Assembly (NCBI GenBank): GCA_048213135.1
Contig: PS015608.1
Span: forward strand, 1 to 27,852
Direction: 5' to 3'
Source: Reclinomonas americana ATCC 50394
Taxonomy: Eukaryota > Jakobida > Jakobea > Jakobida
Length of the DNA: 27,852 bases
Each line of letters begins with the position of its first letter. Within the stretch, counting starts at the first letter, position 1. The notes under the pieces were generated by a model, which was given only the letters and a program-made list of their open reading frames with translations, made no database searches and was not told the DNA's origin. Both the position numbers and the translations under genes were made by a program. Shown one piece after another: positions 9,209 through 20,497 of the stretch.

Positions 9209-11309
9209 AGACGAAGAAGACGCACGGTTTTGTTTTCGCAGGAGAGTGCAAACGCAACTGCTGAGGCGACGGCAGGTGCACTGTTGACAAAGAAGAACGG
9301 ATAGAGAATGTCGGGAGGCACACGCGGCAGCAGTGGTGGCACGGGTTTCACAGTCGATGTGCGACCCGGGTCGGACGTCAGCACTTGGTCGACCGACGCC
9401 CTGCGCGTGACACGAATCAGTGACAAAATCAGCACCAGGAGATCAGTCGCATCGCGCCACTCACCGCAGCTGGAAAGTGGTGGTAGTGACACCGGTCGGG
9501 AAGCTCCACGTGCCAGTCACGTACTGCACTCGCACACCGGCGATCTTCTCCTGCGGGTTGGCCGTGGCACCCTGCCGAGCCACCGCAATCGACACACTCA
9601 TGCCGACGACCAGATTCGTGCACCGATTGCTGGTGGCATCCCACAACTGCGTGCACCAGTAAGTCACATGGCATCCACCCCATTTCTCTCGGCGAGGTGC
9701 ACGCAACCGGAGTTGGCACCGAGCCAAATTCCATGGCAAACCACTCGTCGGCGTTCTGCGGCGACGCATTGCCGAAACGCCCAACGAGTGTCGAATCGAA
9801 CTTGAAGGCGTCCCACAACTGGAACCCTGCGCAGATACCACAAAATGTGTGGGCGGACAGCAGGCCAAGATACAGCAACTCGCACGATCGCACCTTGGCA
9901 TTTGGTGGCCAGATCCGTCACCGACAGCGTCACACCACAAGTGTATACACCCGAGTTGCCGTACAGCACTTGAGTGGTGCGGATCAGCGAGCCAGCCAGC
10001 TGCGTGTCTGGGCAGCTGCCGCCGGCCACCTTGAGCTGCAGGCCGAGACGCAGTTCGTTGACGGCCGACCTGGAATACCACTCCCCTCTTTTAGCACACA
10101 TGCACCACACGCAGAAATGCACACACACGCACACACGCACCCCGACTTCGAGCCGGCCAGAATTGGATACCCAAGCTGGTAGCCCGGATTGCCGCTGCGA
10201 TACAGTGGAGTGCCGGTGGCCTGCGCTCACCACCATCAGTGCCTGGATAGCTGAGGACGCAAGAAGGAGAGAGCACACCTTGACAAAGCGAATCGAAAAC
10301 TCTTGCTGGAGATACGCTGTCGTGGCTGGCGACACCAGCGCCACATCGGTCAACACCACCTCCGCCGACACGCTCTGCACCGTTCCAGCCCCGTCGTGTG
10401 TCACAATGTACGTGACGGCGTGCACCGCATTGTTGCACCGATTGTAGACGACGCTGTCGATGGTGGCCGTCTCCGACGCCGCTGCACGAATGAACACAAC
10501 AGTGTGAGCATTCGACGATTGGATGCATCACCTGCAAAGTGGGAGGGAGTACTCACCAGTGTCCACATAGGTGATCGATGAGGCCGAGGTCCACACGTTG
10601 GGACTGCCCTGCCAGCTGACAGACTTGTGCGTGGCCGTGACGTTGATGGCCGACAGCGTGGAGCCAAATGGTTTCTGGTGGCGGCGCAAGCATGACATTA
10701 TTGACGATACAAACAGGGACAGACTCGCCACTACGAACCTGGTTCACTGTGTACGCGGCAATGTAGTTGCTGCCGCTGAGTGCAGCGCATGTCGAGAGTA
10801 CGTTGACAAACACGGTGCAGGCGTGAGCACCCGACAAGTCAGGCCGTGCCGGCGAGTCGATCATGTACGCTACGATGGGGGGTGAGAAGACGCAAGAAAA
10901 TCTCCACAGCCGCACTTTGTCTTTCAAATCTCACCAGTCTTCAGACCGAGGCCACACGTGCTGTCGACCGTCGGTCCCGGCAGCGTGAGCACACCGCCAT
11001 TGGGAAACTGCGGCGACACACCGCGCAGCGAGTCCCCAATGGCATACACCGCGGTAGCCGAGTTGGACGGGGCCGTGTTGTCTTTCGTCGCCAGATTGCG
11101 TGCGTAGTTGAACGGCTGCGTGTCGACCACTGCCGACGTCTGCGAGCCCGTCAGATCCGACACAGCATTGTACAGGTCGCCAGAGAGTGGGCCTGTCGAA
11201 TCGACAGTGAGCTCTCCCTGCTTGTCGCTGCTCGATACGCAAAAAAACAACGAAACTGTTGTCGAGGAACACACAGAAGATGCCATTGAAGGCCGAGCCC
11301 ACAGTGATA
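9209..11309 (-). CDS. TCTN: Tectonic family protein, N-terminus in gap
   Basis: Exons joined in phase are: about 11260-10935, 10869-10739, 10674-10557, 10481-10279, 10220-10141, 10069-9894, 9826-9720, 9646-9465, and 9400 down to the gap. Tectonic hallmarks are CNNAVHAVTYIVTHDGAGTV, LYRSGNPGYQLGYPILAGSK, VLYGNSG, RFGNASPQNADEW, NPQEKIAGVRVQYV and PPDILYPFFF. Tectonics are secreted or membrane-anchored members of the MKS/B9 complex at the ciliary transition zone, which gates entry of membrane proteins. Many Cys and Thr/Ser residues fit an extracellular beta-rich domain. The signal peptide must lie in or beyond the 807-N gap. The C-terminus after YPFFF is hydrophobic (APAVASAVAFALS) and may be a membrane anchor, or intron read-through. 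The 5' edge of the first visible exon is uncertain. Confidence 0.82.
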
Positions 11310-12116
11310 NNNNNNNNNNNNNNNNNNNNNNNNNNNNNNNNNNNNNNNNNNNNNNNNNNNNNNNNNNNNNNNNNNNNNNNNNNNNNNNNNNNNNNNNNNN
11401 NNNNNNNNNNNNNNNNNNNNNNNNNNNNNNNNNNNNNNNNNNNNNNNNNNNNNNNNNNNNNNNNNNNNNNNNNNNNNNNNNNNNNNNNNNNNNNNNNNNN
11501 NNNNNNNNNNNNNNNNNNNNNNNNNNNNNNNNNNNNNNNNNNNNNNNNNNNNNNNNNNNNNNNNNNNNNNNNNNNNNNNNNNNNNNNNNNNNNNNNNNNN
11601 NNNNNNNNNNNNNNNNNNNNNNNNNNNNNNNNNNNNNNNNNNNNNNNNNNNNNNNNNNNNNNNNNNNNNNNNNNNNNNNNNNNNNNNNNNNNNNNNNNNN
11701 NNNNNNNNNNNNNNNNNNNNNNNNNNNNNNNNNNNNNNNNNNNNNNNNNNNNNNNNNNNNNNNNNNNNNNNNNNNNNNNNNNNNNNNNNNNNNNNNNNNN
11801 NNNNNNNNNNNNNNNNNNNNNNNNNNNNNNNNNNNNNNNNNNNNNNNNNNNNNNNNNNNNNNNNNNNNNNNNNNNNNNNNNNNNNNNNNNNNNNNNNNNN
11901 NNNNNNNNNNNNNNNNNNNNNNNNNNNNNNNNNNNNNNNNNNNNNNNNNNNNNNNNNNNNNNNNNNNNNNNNNNNNNNNNNNNNNNNNNNNNNNNNNNNN
12001 NNNNNNNNNNNNNNNNNNNNNNNNNNNNNNNNNNNNNNNNNNNNNNNNNNNNNNNNNNNNNNNNNNNNNNNNNNNNNNNNNNNNNNNNNNNNNNNNNNNN
12101 NNNNNNNNNNNNNNNN
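11310..12116. other. Assembly gap (807 N)
   Basis: Probably contains the 5' exons of the tectonic gene. Confidence 0.95.
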
Positions 12117-12306
12117 GTCACGGCGTGTGTGCGTGTATGTGCGTCTCTGTCTCATTGTTGTGCACGACATGGAATCGCAAGTGAGTGGGGTGTGGGGTGA
12201 GTGCGCGCGTGTGTGCAAAAACGAAATTGCACACGCGCTTATTTCACGCGCCCCTCCCGCGTGTGATGATTTGGGAATCGAGGGCGATGCTGTGGAGGGA
12301 GCTTAC

Positions 12307-12381
12307 CTTGCCAGCGGGGGCGTTGATGCCGAGCTCGTCCATTGCGTGTTGGTTGTCTGTGGTGCGATGGTGAGAGGACAT
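12307..12381 (-). CDS. Possible first exon of a minus-strand gene
   Basis: An ATG at 12381 opens 25 codons that end at AAG|GTAAGC, one of the few fully canonical donors in the window; the product starts MSSHHRTTDNQHAMDELG. It lies 5' of the gap and of the tectonic exons, so it could be the tectonic 5' end. However, it does not look like a signal peptide, so it may belong to another gene inside the gap. A downstream acceptor only 17 nt away seems too close to be real. Confidence 0.25.
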
Positions 12382-12685
12382 TTTGGCGGGACATGATAGA
12401 ACGGCATGCGAACGTCGAAGCAACCTTCCTCGTCGAATGGAGCATCAAGGACTCTACAAGCGAGTGCAAATGACCTGGCAAGTCGCGCCGTTAACAAATT
12501 TTCCTGATCGTCGCCAATGGACGTCGACGCAAAGCTTCCACGTAAACATGCGAAAGCGTTAATTATTGGTGATTCGCTCTCCTCTCTCCCTGCCTCTAAA
12601 CAGTGTCATCCGTGCCGAGAAGTGTCATCTTGTCTCGGTTTTCTCCTTGCCCTGTGCGCGCACGCACAAAGAATGAGCAACGTCG
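12382..12685. other. Intergenic, nothing recognised
   Basis: This short stretch lies between the MFS stop codon and the candidate exon at 12381. It has an AT-rich patch near 12556-12572 and no convincing exon. Confidence 0.4.
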
Positions 12686-15134
12686 TCACTTCATCAGCTG
12701 CCCACTCTCCTCACGCACCATCTCCTCCATTTCCACGTCCAGTTCCGACTGCGACGACGTGGGCGTCGATCCGATCAGTCGTGCACCGATCTCGGCATCG
12801 CTGCCACCGCTGCCGATCTCGCGGAGAGTGGAATGGCGACCAGCGACACCATCGTCGTCCTCGTCGTCGACGCCATCCAGGGCACTTCCGCCGTGAGGCC
12901 CCAGCGTCGGCAGCTCCACGCCCTTGGTCTCCGGCAGCACCCAGATCCACAGTGCAGTACCTGACACGCACCACATGTTAGACCACCATGCATTGCATGC
13001 CGACGATTGCTAAAAACACGAACCAATGGCCAGGCCGGTGGGGATCATGAGACCGCCGGTGAGTCCACCCGATTCCGCAGCCGCAGACACCACCACTGGT
13101 GCCAGCAGCTGGATGGCGCGGGCCACGTTGTAGGCCAGGCCCATCATGGTGCCGCGCACCTCCTGTTTGCCGCAGTGAGGTGAGTCAACCGGAATATACG
13201 TGGTGCTGAACATGAAAACAAAGAGACCACAGCACCAGTGGGAACAACTCGGCCAGCAGCGCTCCGAAACCTGCAGCACAATCAGCAAGCGCAGAAAAAC
13301 ACAGGGAAAGCACACAGAATGCGACGCAACCCGCAGTGACTCCATGTCCAAAGCCGAGCATGATCATGACGATCCAAAACACGGCGGGCGTCACTGCACG
13401 GCGGCGATCAGAAACACCGGAAGCACACGCAGTGAGTGCTGCATCCAACCCCCACCTGCCAGGTAGCTCCATCCAAAGGCCAGTGCGCCCGTCGCGCCGG
13501 CAATGATGAGTGCGAAGAAGCAGAAGGCGGGCCGACGACCGATGTGATCGGCGAACCAGCCGAAGGTGACCATTCCCAACAGTTGGCCGAGCTGCATGGA
13601 CCCACGGCTCAGTGCACGCGAGTAAAAATAGAAGTAAAGAACAATCTGCGAATGTGCACCTGTGCGGAAAAGACCCACAGGAAACTCTTACCGACGCCCT
13701 GCATGAGATTGTCGCGCAAGTACGTCGGCAACCACGTGTACGCCGCTGCGCGCGCACAAGTAAGCAACGCGAGCAGTGCCAGAGAGAGAGAGAAGGAAAG
13801 AGACGCACCCCAGTAGCTGCCCAAGTGCTCCACCAGACAGAGAAAACACGATTAGTTCGCAGGAAAGGAAAAGGATAACGAGTACGACATGAATGGAGTA
13901 TCTTCAACACGCCCAGCATCCACGCAGCAAAGAGGCGCCACAACAGACGATCTCCACGCTTCACATCACGCCAAAACCCACTGCAACCACCGTGAGAGCT
14001 CTTCTCGTTGGAGATGGCGACGGATCGGCGAATCCAGAACACCAGCACTACAGCAGAGTGAGCGTGACAACACAAAGCACTGTTCGTCGCCGTACTCCAC
14101 GACGCAACAGGCCGAGGCGCTGCAACCAATCAGCACTGCGCGCCAGCCAATGGCCGGCGCCAGAATGTAGCCAAAAAAGGCCGCCAGTGCCACACCAAGC
14201 TGCAGGTGTGGAGATTGAGTGGCGGCGGGCAGATGCGCGCGAGAGGAATATACACACACCGGTTGACCAGATTGCAGTGCAGCCGAGGCACGTCCACGCA
14301 CGGCGGGCTCCACAGCCTCGGCCAACAGGCTGTGTCCCACGGCCCACTCGCCACCAACACCCAAGCTGCATGCCGCACACAGTGAGAAGAGGCAAGGTTG
14401 GAGCACTCGTCATGCGCGTTCACGCAACCCCACAACTGCTCTGCCGAGCAGGAAGATAATGGTGTTGGGTGCCAGTCCGCAGATAAGCGAGCCCGCCGAG
14501 TACATCAGGATCGTGGCTGACAGCCTGCACGCTCCTTCAGTCAACGCGAGCAGAACACATCGCTGTAGAGAGGCCGACGAAACATGGTTCGCTTGCCCAC
14601 ATGATCACTCAAGAAGCCAGCCACGACACCTCCGACTCCCGATGTCGACAGTGCAATGCCTGCACCCCACCACATGAGCAACACTCCACACGCACACACA
14701 CAGTGAGAGTCTCTCACCAAGTGACCACGCCTCGACATTCGGAGCAAACTGCAGATCCTTGGCCACTGTCGTGTTGATGAAACTAAACAGAGTCAACTGT
14801 GGTGCACAAGGAGCGAGAGAGAAGGAGTGAGCTGGCTGGTGCACGAGGTGAGAGACAAGTGACACGAGCACGCGCAACGTCCATGAAATCGAACGTCTGC
14901 AATGCATCATCATCATCCGTGTCAGTCAGTGAGTGAGAGCTCTCTCTGCTGCTGGTGTGCGCACAGTGTAGCACGCACCCATCCAAACAGCACAAACAGG
15001 TACAATCGCCACGGGAATGGTCGCATGGCGGTCGGTGCTTGAGGAGCACGCACATTGTCATCGCCTTCCTCTTCTTCTTCTACTACTTGTGTGCCACTGA
15101 TCGTCGCCACTCGATGTCGCTGTTGTGATGACAT
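12686..15134 (-). CDS. Major facilitator superfamily carrier, SHS/carboxylate-transporter-like
   Basis: Fifteen exons sum to 1509 nt (502 residues): 15134-14979, 14896-14879, 14796-14718, 14659-14579, 14516-14429, 14365-14260, 14199-14109, 14047-13911, 13827-13809, 13745-13660, 13591-13456, 13393-13331, 13270-13236, 13162-13024 and 12960-12686. A cytosolic acidic N-terminus is followed by a first helix RLYLFVLFGW-TFDFMD, then FLSDHVGKRT (loop 2-3 signature), GLGVGGEWAVG in helix 4, TWLPTYL at helix 7, WFADHIGRRP (the repeat of the loop signature), LAELFPLEVRGTMMGLAYN and VLPETKGVEL. This is close to proton-linked carriers of the sialate/lactate (SHS, Jen1-like) group; the substrate is not determinable. 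The C-terminal tail of about 75 residues is acidic and Ser-rich. Exons 2 (18 nt) and 9 (19 nt) are tiny. Four introns start GTTGCG. The start ATG lies 71 bp after the SPX-EXS stop. Confidence 0.88.
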
Positions 15135-15205
15135 GGGTGACTGATACAGCTCTCTCTTTCGTTGCCTGATCGTGACAGAGGACGACGGGAAGGACAGCTT
15201 GCAGT

Positions 15206-18200
15206 TCACTTGTCCACAACCACTGCAGACGGTGCTGGCATGGTTATCTCCAGTGTCATTCCTGCAGCGCCTGCATCGCTGGAATGCCTCCTCATCTCCG
15301 CACTCGGCATCGACTGATCGTCCAGGGACTCGAGCGATCCGACAGACGCCACCACCGGTCGTGTTGCAGGCAGCAGCAGTCGTTGCGACGACGATGAGTG
15401 CGCCGGCAACCAAGCCTCCGACAGGTGGCTGTCGGTGGAGGCGGGTGCCGGCAGGTTCGCGTGCATTGCGGGCGGCCGGCGGTGATGCAGCCCTCCTGAG
15501 CCGGATCCTGCGGCGCTTCCGCGGCCAACCATCTCGGTGAGGGAGGGCACGCGGTTCCACGGTTGCAGCTCGTCGACCATGCAGTGCACGTCGTACAGAC
15601 TAGTGTACGAGTGTGGCGAACGCAGCCGCGGCGATGCCGGCGGAGACGGTTGATCCTGTTGGTGCTGCTGCTGCAGTTGTCGCTTGGCATCCTGGATGAG
15701 GATGTTGTGATCCTGCGTGTCGTCGGGAAGGCGACGGTCGAGCTCGTTGTTGAACGGCAGCGGAGTGATGCGCACGGCACGGAACCCGTCGCAGTTGTTG
15801 GCGTGCTCGTTCTCCAGCCGGAACACGTTCCAGATGACGCGCCGAACGATCTCGCACACGGAGAGGCCGAGTTGCTCGATGGGTTTCAGCAGGCCGCTGT
15901 CGATGATGAGGGTGACCTGGTGGTGGGAGGGAGAGAGATGGAGTCAGGAAGGACAGGGAGGACTGAGTTGAGCGACGACGAGCGACGTACCTGCACGATC
16001 CAGGCAAGGCGCATGGCGGTGTTTAGAACGATGGCCACGTAATAGCTCCAGGTCGGGAACATGAGTTGCTAGGAGGGGAGAAGAAGCCACGCCAATGAGG
16101 ACTTCTCGTCTCCACTCTCTCTCCTCGCCCAATCCACTCACCTTGCGCAGCATCCAGTGCCTCCTCCCTCTCGTCGCCACCAAACCCCAATCCATCTGTC
16201 GACACACAAGACTCAACAAATGCCTCCTTCCCCTGTCTTTCTCCGTGCTAACTCTCACCTTCACATCCCACGCAATCCTGTACAGCGTCGCTGCGACACT
16301 CATGATGACATACGCGACAAGCCACCCGGTCTGCTGCGGGTACGTCGCCTTCAGACTGGCAAACAACACCGAGGGGACCGAGAGAAGGTATTTGACTGCG
16401 TTGCCCAAGTGCGGCCAGGCCTTGCGTGGCTTAGGTGTGTCCCAGTATCGCCGGAAGCACTGAAGTAGGCGCCAGAGTGCCGGCAGCGTCTGGAACAGAG
16501 ACGCCACGATGAGCGTATTGGTCCGACTCAGCGTCGGTGAACCAGTGGCCTCGGAAACCAGCGCCAGTGTAATATCGGTCATGGCTCCCGTGCAGCTGGT
16601 CATTTGATCGCCCAGCCAAAAGTCCTGGAACAGAACGGGGTAGAAGGGCGCGGCCATGATGCGCCAGCACGTGCGGAGAAAGTAGAAGCGACCAGTGTAG
16701 TGCAGGATGCGGAACGGACAACAGAGAATCGCCATGACTGCGGTGTGTAATGCAGGTCAGTACATGGCGCAGCAAGGGCGGTACTTCCATAGAGCACGCA
16801 ACGAGTGGCAAAGAGGCCCCACGGATACACCTTGCGTGGAATGACGGAAATGTCGATCGCGGTGGTCACGTTGTTGAGCCACAGCACAAAGCACACACTC
16901 ACACAGCCGAGCACCGCCGTTGCAATGGCCATGAGCCGGTGCGCCGACAGCGTGGTGCGCGGATCAAAGTCGAAGATGAAGATCCAGTTGATGCGCCGCG
17001 CGCGCCAGATTTCCGTGTTGACCGCGAAGCCGAACAGGAAGAGCGCCAGGAGGGCCATGGCGCGGAAAACGGCCAGCTCAGCCGAAGCCTCGGCGGCCAG
17101 CAGGAAGCGCGACACCGCGTCGTTGTCGAAAAAGTAGGCAATCGTGCACATGAGAACCACGGTGATCCCTGCGAGAACATCAGCAGTTTAGGATAGTTCC
17201 TCCTTCCCCCTTCTGTCTGGAAGAATGAACGCAACCAGCGCAGAGGCCAATGATAAACACATCAAAGTGGTGCGGCTGCGTGACCTGCTCTTCGGCGTTG
17301 ACCAGCTTGAGAGAAGACAGCGTGGTCTTGCGCGAGCTCTCCTTGAACAGCTTGCTGTACAGCTCCTCGAGTTCGTCGAGCCACCTCTTGACCTGATCAA
17401 TGCCAGAGTACAGTCGAGTCTGGTGCAGATCGTGGAGCAGTTGGTCGGCGGCCTCCGTATCCTTGGACATCTTGCGCATCTTCTTCACGATCTTGATCAC
17501 GGCGGTGTAGTTGAGAATGCTGAAAGGAATGAGTAAGCAGAGAGAGCAAAGATCGAGTGCATCTACCTCTCTCTCGACCACTCACCAAAAGTTGTTTAGA
17601 TGATAGCACAACGTGTACTGCTCCTGGAACGCCTTTTGCAGCGTGCGATACGTCACCGCAAACTGCGAGCGCGTCATCGACGTCTCCGGTGCCTGCCGCT
17701 CATTCGCCGCCTTGGCCTCCTCCAAGAACCGCGGCGCATACTTGTGCAGCTTCACCCATCGATCGCCCGCCACCGCAGCCTTCTCCTCGAAGAACACCGC
17801 GGCCTTGGTCATCTGCTGCCGCAGCGCTTGCACGAAAATGTCCACGGCCCGGTGATGATCCATCACGGGCGAGCTCAGCACGTCTGCCGGCGTCTCCTGA
17901 GCACCACCGCCAGTGCCCTGCATCACCACTGTCCGATCCAGCTCCAGATTGAACTCCTCGTCCACATGCCGCAGCTGTCGCACCATCTCCATCGACTCGT
18001 GCTGTGTGAGCGTCGTGTGGTTCTCAGTCTCCGCCGCTGCTCCTGCTGCTGCTGTCTCCCCGTCCTCCTCTGCTGCTACTGTTGCTGCTGGTGTCGTCGG
18101 AGTGAGGAACAGTCCAGGCACCATCACACCCGGCGTGCAGACAGGCAGAGCGCCCTCATCATCATCGTTCTCCTCGTCAACATATCGACGATGCACGTGA

Positions 18201-18451
18201 TTTCGAACATCATGATGATCATCGTCGTCGTGGACACCAACAGGGCCACGCCTGTCCTCTACATCTCCAACGCGTGCTTGCACAGTGTGCGGTGCAGAGA
18301 GCTGTTGTGGGGGAGGTGGTTCATGCTCCTGCGGTTCCAACTGCAGGGCGGACTTGGAGGCCTTGAGAATGCGTTTCAGTGCTGCGTAGGCGACGTACTT
18401 GGCCTGCCACTCGGGCGTCGCGTGGTCCTTCAGGTGTCGCCCGAAGCGCAT
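15206..18451 (-). CDS. XPR1: SPX-EXS phosphate exporter (XPR1/PHO1 type)
   Basis: Seven exons, 18451-17586, 17519-17236, 17168-16803, 16737-16259, 16195-16142, 16068-15991 and 15916-15206, give 945 residues. The N-terminal SPX domain begins [20 protein letters not shown]. It is interrupted by a long Asp/His/Glu-rich insertion, resumes with FNLELDR, and ends with [18 protein letters not shown]. Membrane helices follow, then the EXS domain: [66 protein letters not shown] and [14 protein letters not shown]. Family members export inorganic phosphate, gated by inositol pyrophosphates that bind the SPX lysines. The C-terminal extension of about 200 residues is Gln-, Ser- and Pro-rich and likely cytosolic. 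Introns 2 and 3 begin GTTGCGT. It follows the inositol monophosphatase by 198 bp on the same strand. Confidence 0.93.
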
Positions 18452-18649
18452 GTGTATGTGCGCTCTCTCTTTGTGAAGGAAGCTTCAAAACAACCAAATG
18501 ACTGTTTCACGAAACTCCAATTGGCGACGGAGAGGTGGTGGTGCACAAAGGTGAGGCGATTCCTTCCCTGCAACAACATGTGCGGCTACGTGCGAGCGTG
18601 CATCCAGCAGAATCGTTGCTTCGATCAGGGATGCTTATACTGTATTTCC
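18452..18649. other. Intergenic spacer, phosphatase to SPX-EXS
   Basis: These 198 bp between two co-oriented minus-strand genes must carry the phosphatase 3' end and the exporter promoter. No clear element was recognised. Confidence 0.5.
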
Positions 18650-20497
18650 TCACTGCTCAGCAGCCACGGTCGACGAGGCAGCCGGCAGCGGATCGTCGAG
18701 CACCGGCACCAGCTCGAGCGCCACGGTGCGGTTGCAGGTGGCGAGGATGCGACGCCGGCCAATGTCAAAGTGTTCGCCGGAGGGGTCGATGACGGTCTGC
18801 GAGGTGGGGTGATCAGAATACGGGAAGACAGCAGGATGACGACGACAGGGAGATAGAGACGAAACTCCACCGGCTTCGCGAATGAGCACGACTCCGGCGC
18901 ACATATCCCACGACTTGACGCCGTTCTCGTAGTACACTGCTGGCCGGAAAAGAGGGTGGATTAGCAGCAGCAGCAGCAGCACGAGAATGCCTTTCTCTCA
19001 TCACAGACCGTCGCCACGACCGCACGCCACCCAGGCCATGCTGATGGCGCAGCTGCCGAGCATGCGAATGGCTGTGGGGGGTGAGAGGGGGAAAGGAGGG
19101 TGAGACAAAGGGGGGAAGGGGTGAGGGGCGAGAGAAGAGAAGGATGAAGAAAAGGAAGAGACAACATCATGAGAGACATCAAGAAGAGGGATGAGCGACG
19201 AGACAAGAGTAAAATAGGAGAACCGAGTGACGAGAGCAGTGAAAAGACTCAAGGGATGAGGCACGAGGGATGAGACAAGGGGGAAGGGGTGAGGGGGGAG
19301 GGGGAAGGGCGAGAGAAGAGAACAGACAAGGAAAGAAAGAGGGACGAGGGATAAGAATGAAGGGATGAGACAACACGGAAGACGTGAGCCAAGAGTAGAG
19401 AGGTAAGCGTTATGACATGCGAGTGAGGTGAGGCAAGGGATGCAGCACGAGAGATGAATCAAGAGACATGAGAATCAAGTGTCGGAGACATTACACGAAA
19501 TGAGAGAGATGAGGAACGAATGAGAGATGAGACAAGGAATGCAGCACGACAGAGGAGTCGACGAGACAAGGGAAGAATATGAGAACAAAGTGACGAGTGA
19601 ACAGAGACGTGGGAAGAGAGTCAAGGGTTGTGGCACGAGGGATAAGACAAGAGACAGATGAGAGCCAAGAGATGTGAGCGACAACGCGGTAGATGACACA
19701 AGTGTGCGGCAGACAACAGACTCGAAGAACAGAGCTCACCGCGCACAGGCTTGGAGGCCACGCGATCGAGACGCGCCATGTACTCGGCCTTGTAGGCCAC
19801 GTCACGACTGGCGGGAATGTTGGTGATGATCATGGCATCCTCGGCGCGCGCCGTGGCCGTCGACGTCGAGATGCGCTCACCGTTGCAAAACGCACCTTCG
19901 CCCACAATCGCCGTAAACACCTCATCGCGATACGGATCATAGATCACTGCGGCCACCTCGCACGTGAATGCAACGAAAAGACGAGCGCGCGCGAGTGTGG
20001 GTGGCACAAGTCGCACCTCCAACAACGGGTTCGCGATTGATGGTGAGGCCAATGGAGACCACCGACATGGGCAGAGTGTGGCAAAAGTTGGTGGTGCCAT
20101 CCAACGGGTCGACGATCCAGCACGGGCCGACCTCGGGGATGCCATTCTGGCCCTCGTCGCCCGTGCACTCCTCGCCAATGAAGGGAATGTCGGGGAACTC
20201 GAGGACAAGTCGCGATCGCACCTGCGCACGCAGTCAGCGTGTGTGCGAGTGTGTGAGAGAGTGTGTGAGGCGCGTACCAGGTCCTCCACGGCCTTGTCGG
20301 TCTCTGTGACAAAGTCGTTGGCGCTCTTCAGTGTGAGGTGCTTCTCTCGACGCACATCGCCGGCAATCAGTGCGCCGGCCTCCTGTGCAATGTGTGTGTG
20401 AGAGAGAGCGTGTTGGGGAAAGAGCGCAATGCACATACACACACGCAACGCGAGCTACTTCAGCGGCAATGCGCAGACAACGCCCGAGATCTGTCAT
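18650..20497 (-). CDS. IMPA1: Inositol monophosphatase
   Basis: Seven exons, 20497-20450, 20382-20278, 20221-20017, 19946-19740, 19071-19009, 18936-18866 and 18796-18650, give 281 residues, almost the length of human IMPA1 (277). The enzyme hydrolyses inositol monophosphates to free myo-inositol with Mg2+, in the cytosol. Metal ligands are visible in order: FIGEEC (Glu), CWIVDPLDGTTNF (the D-P-L-D-G-T motif) and KSWDMCAG (second Asp), followed by VLIREAGG and the C-terminal ATCN. The N-terminus CLRIAAEVA-REAGALI and KSANDFVTETDKAVE are typical. The exact form separates it from the bisphosphate nucleotidases. Intron 1 starts GTTGCGTGT. Intron 4 (19739-19072) is 668 nt, about ten times longer than the others, and is filled with degenerate repeats. 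The gene is divergent from the CR-like gene at 20593. Confidence 0.94.
19075..19730. repeat. Purine-rich degenerate repeats inside a phosphatase intron
   Basis: On the plus strand the stretch is nearly all G and A, with recurring GATGAGACAAG, GGCACGAGGGAT and GGGGAAGGGGTGAGGGG motifs. Similar blocks at about 19090-19140 and 19270-19325 both end GGCGAGAGAAGAG. In the sense direction of the gene this is a CT-rich tract of more than 600 nt that reaches almost to the acceptor at 19072. Confidence 0.8.

Noticed and set aside
9209-9304. Plus-strand C-terminal exon of the P450 after the gap
   Set aside because: The short frame to the stop near 9302 has no haem-binding loop, and the same bases continue the tectonic frame on the other strand.
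12239-12381. 41-residue gene with a 17-nt intron
   Set aside because: The donor GTAAGC is good, but a 17-nt intron is far below every other intron here; the downstream part is more likely intron.
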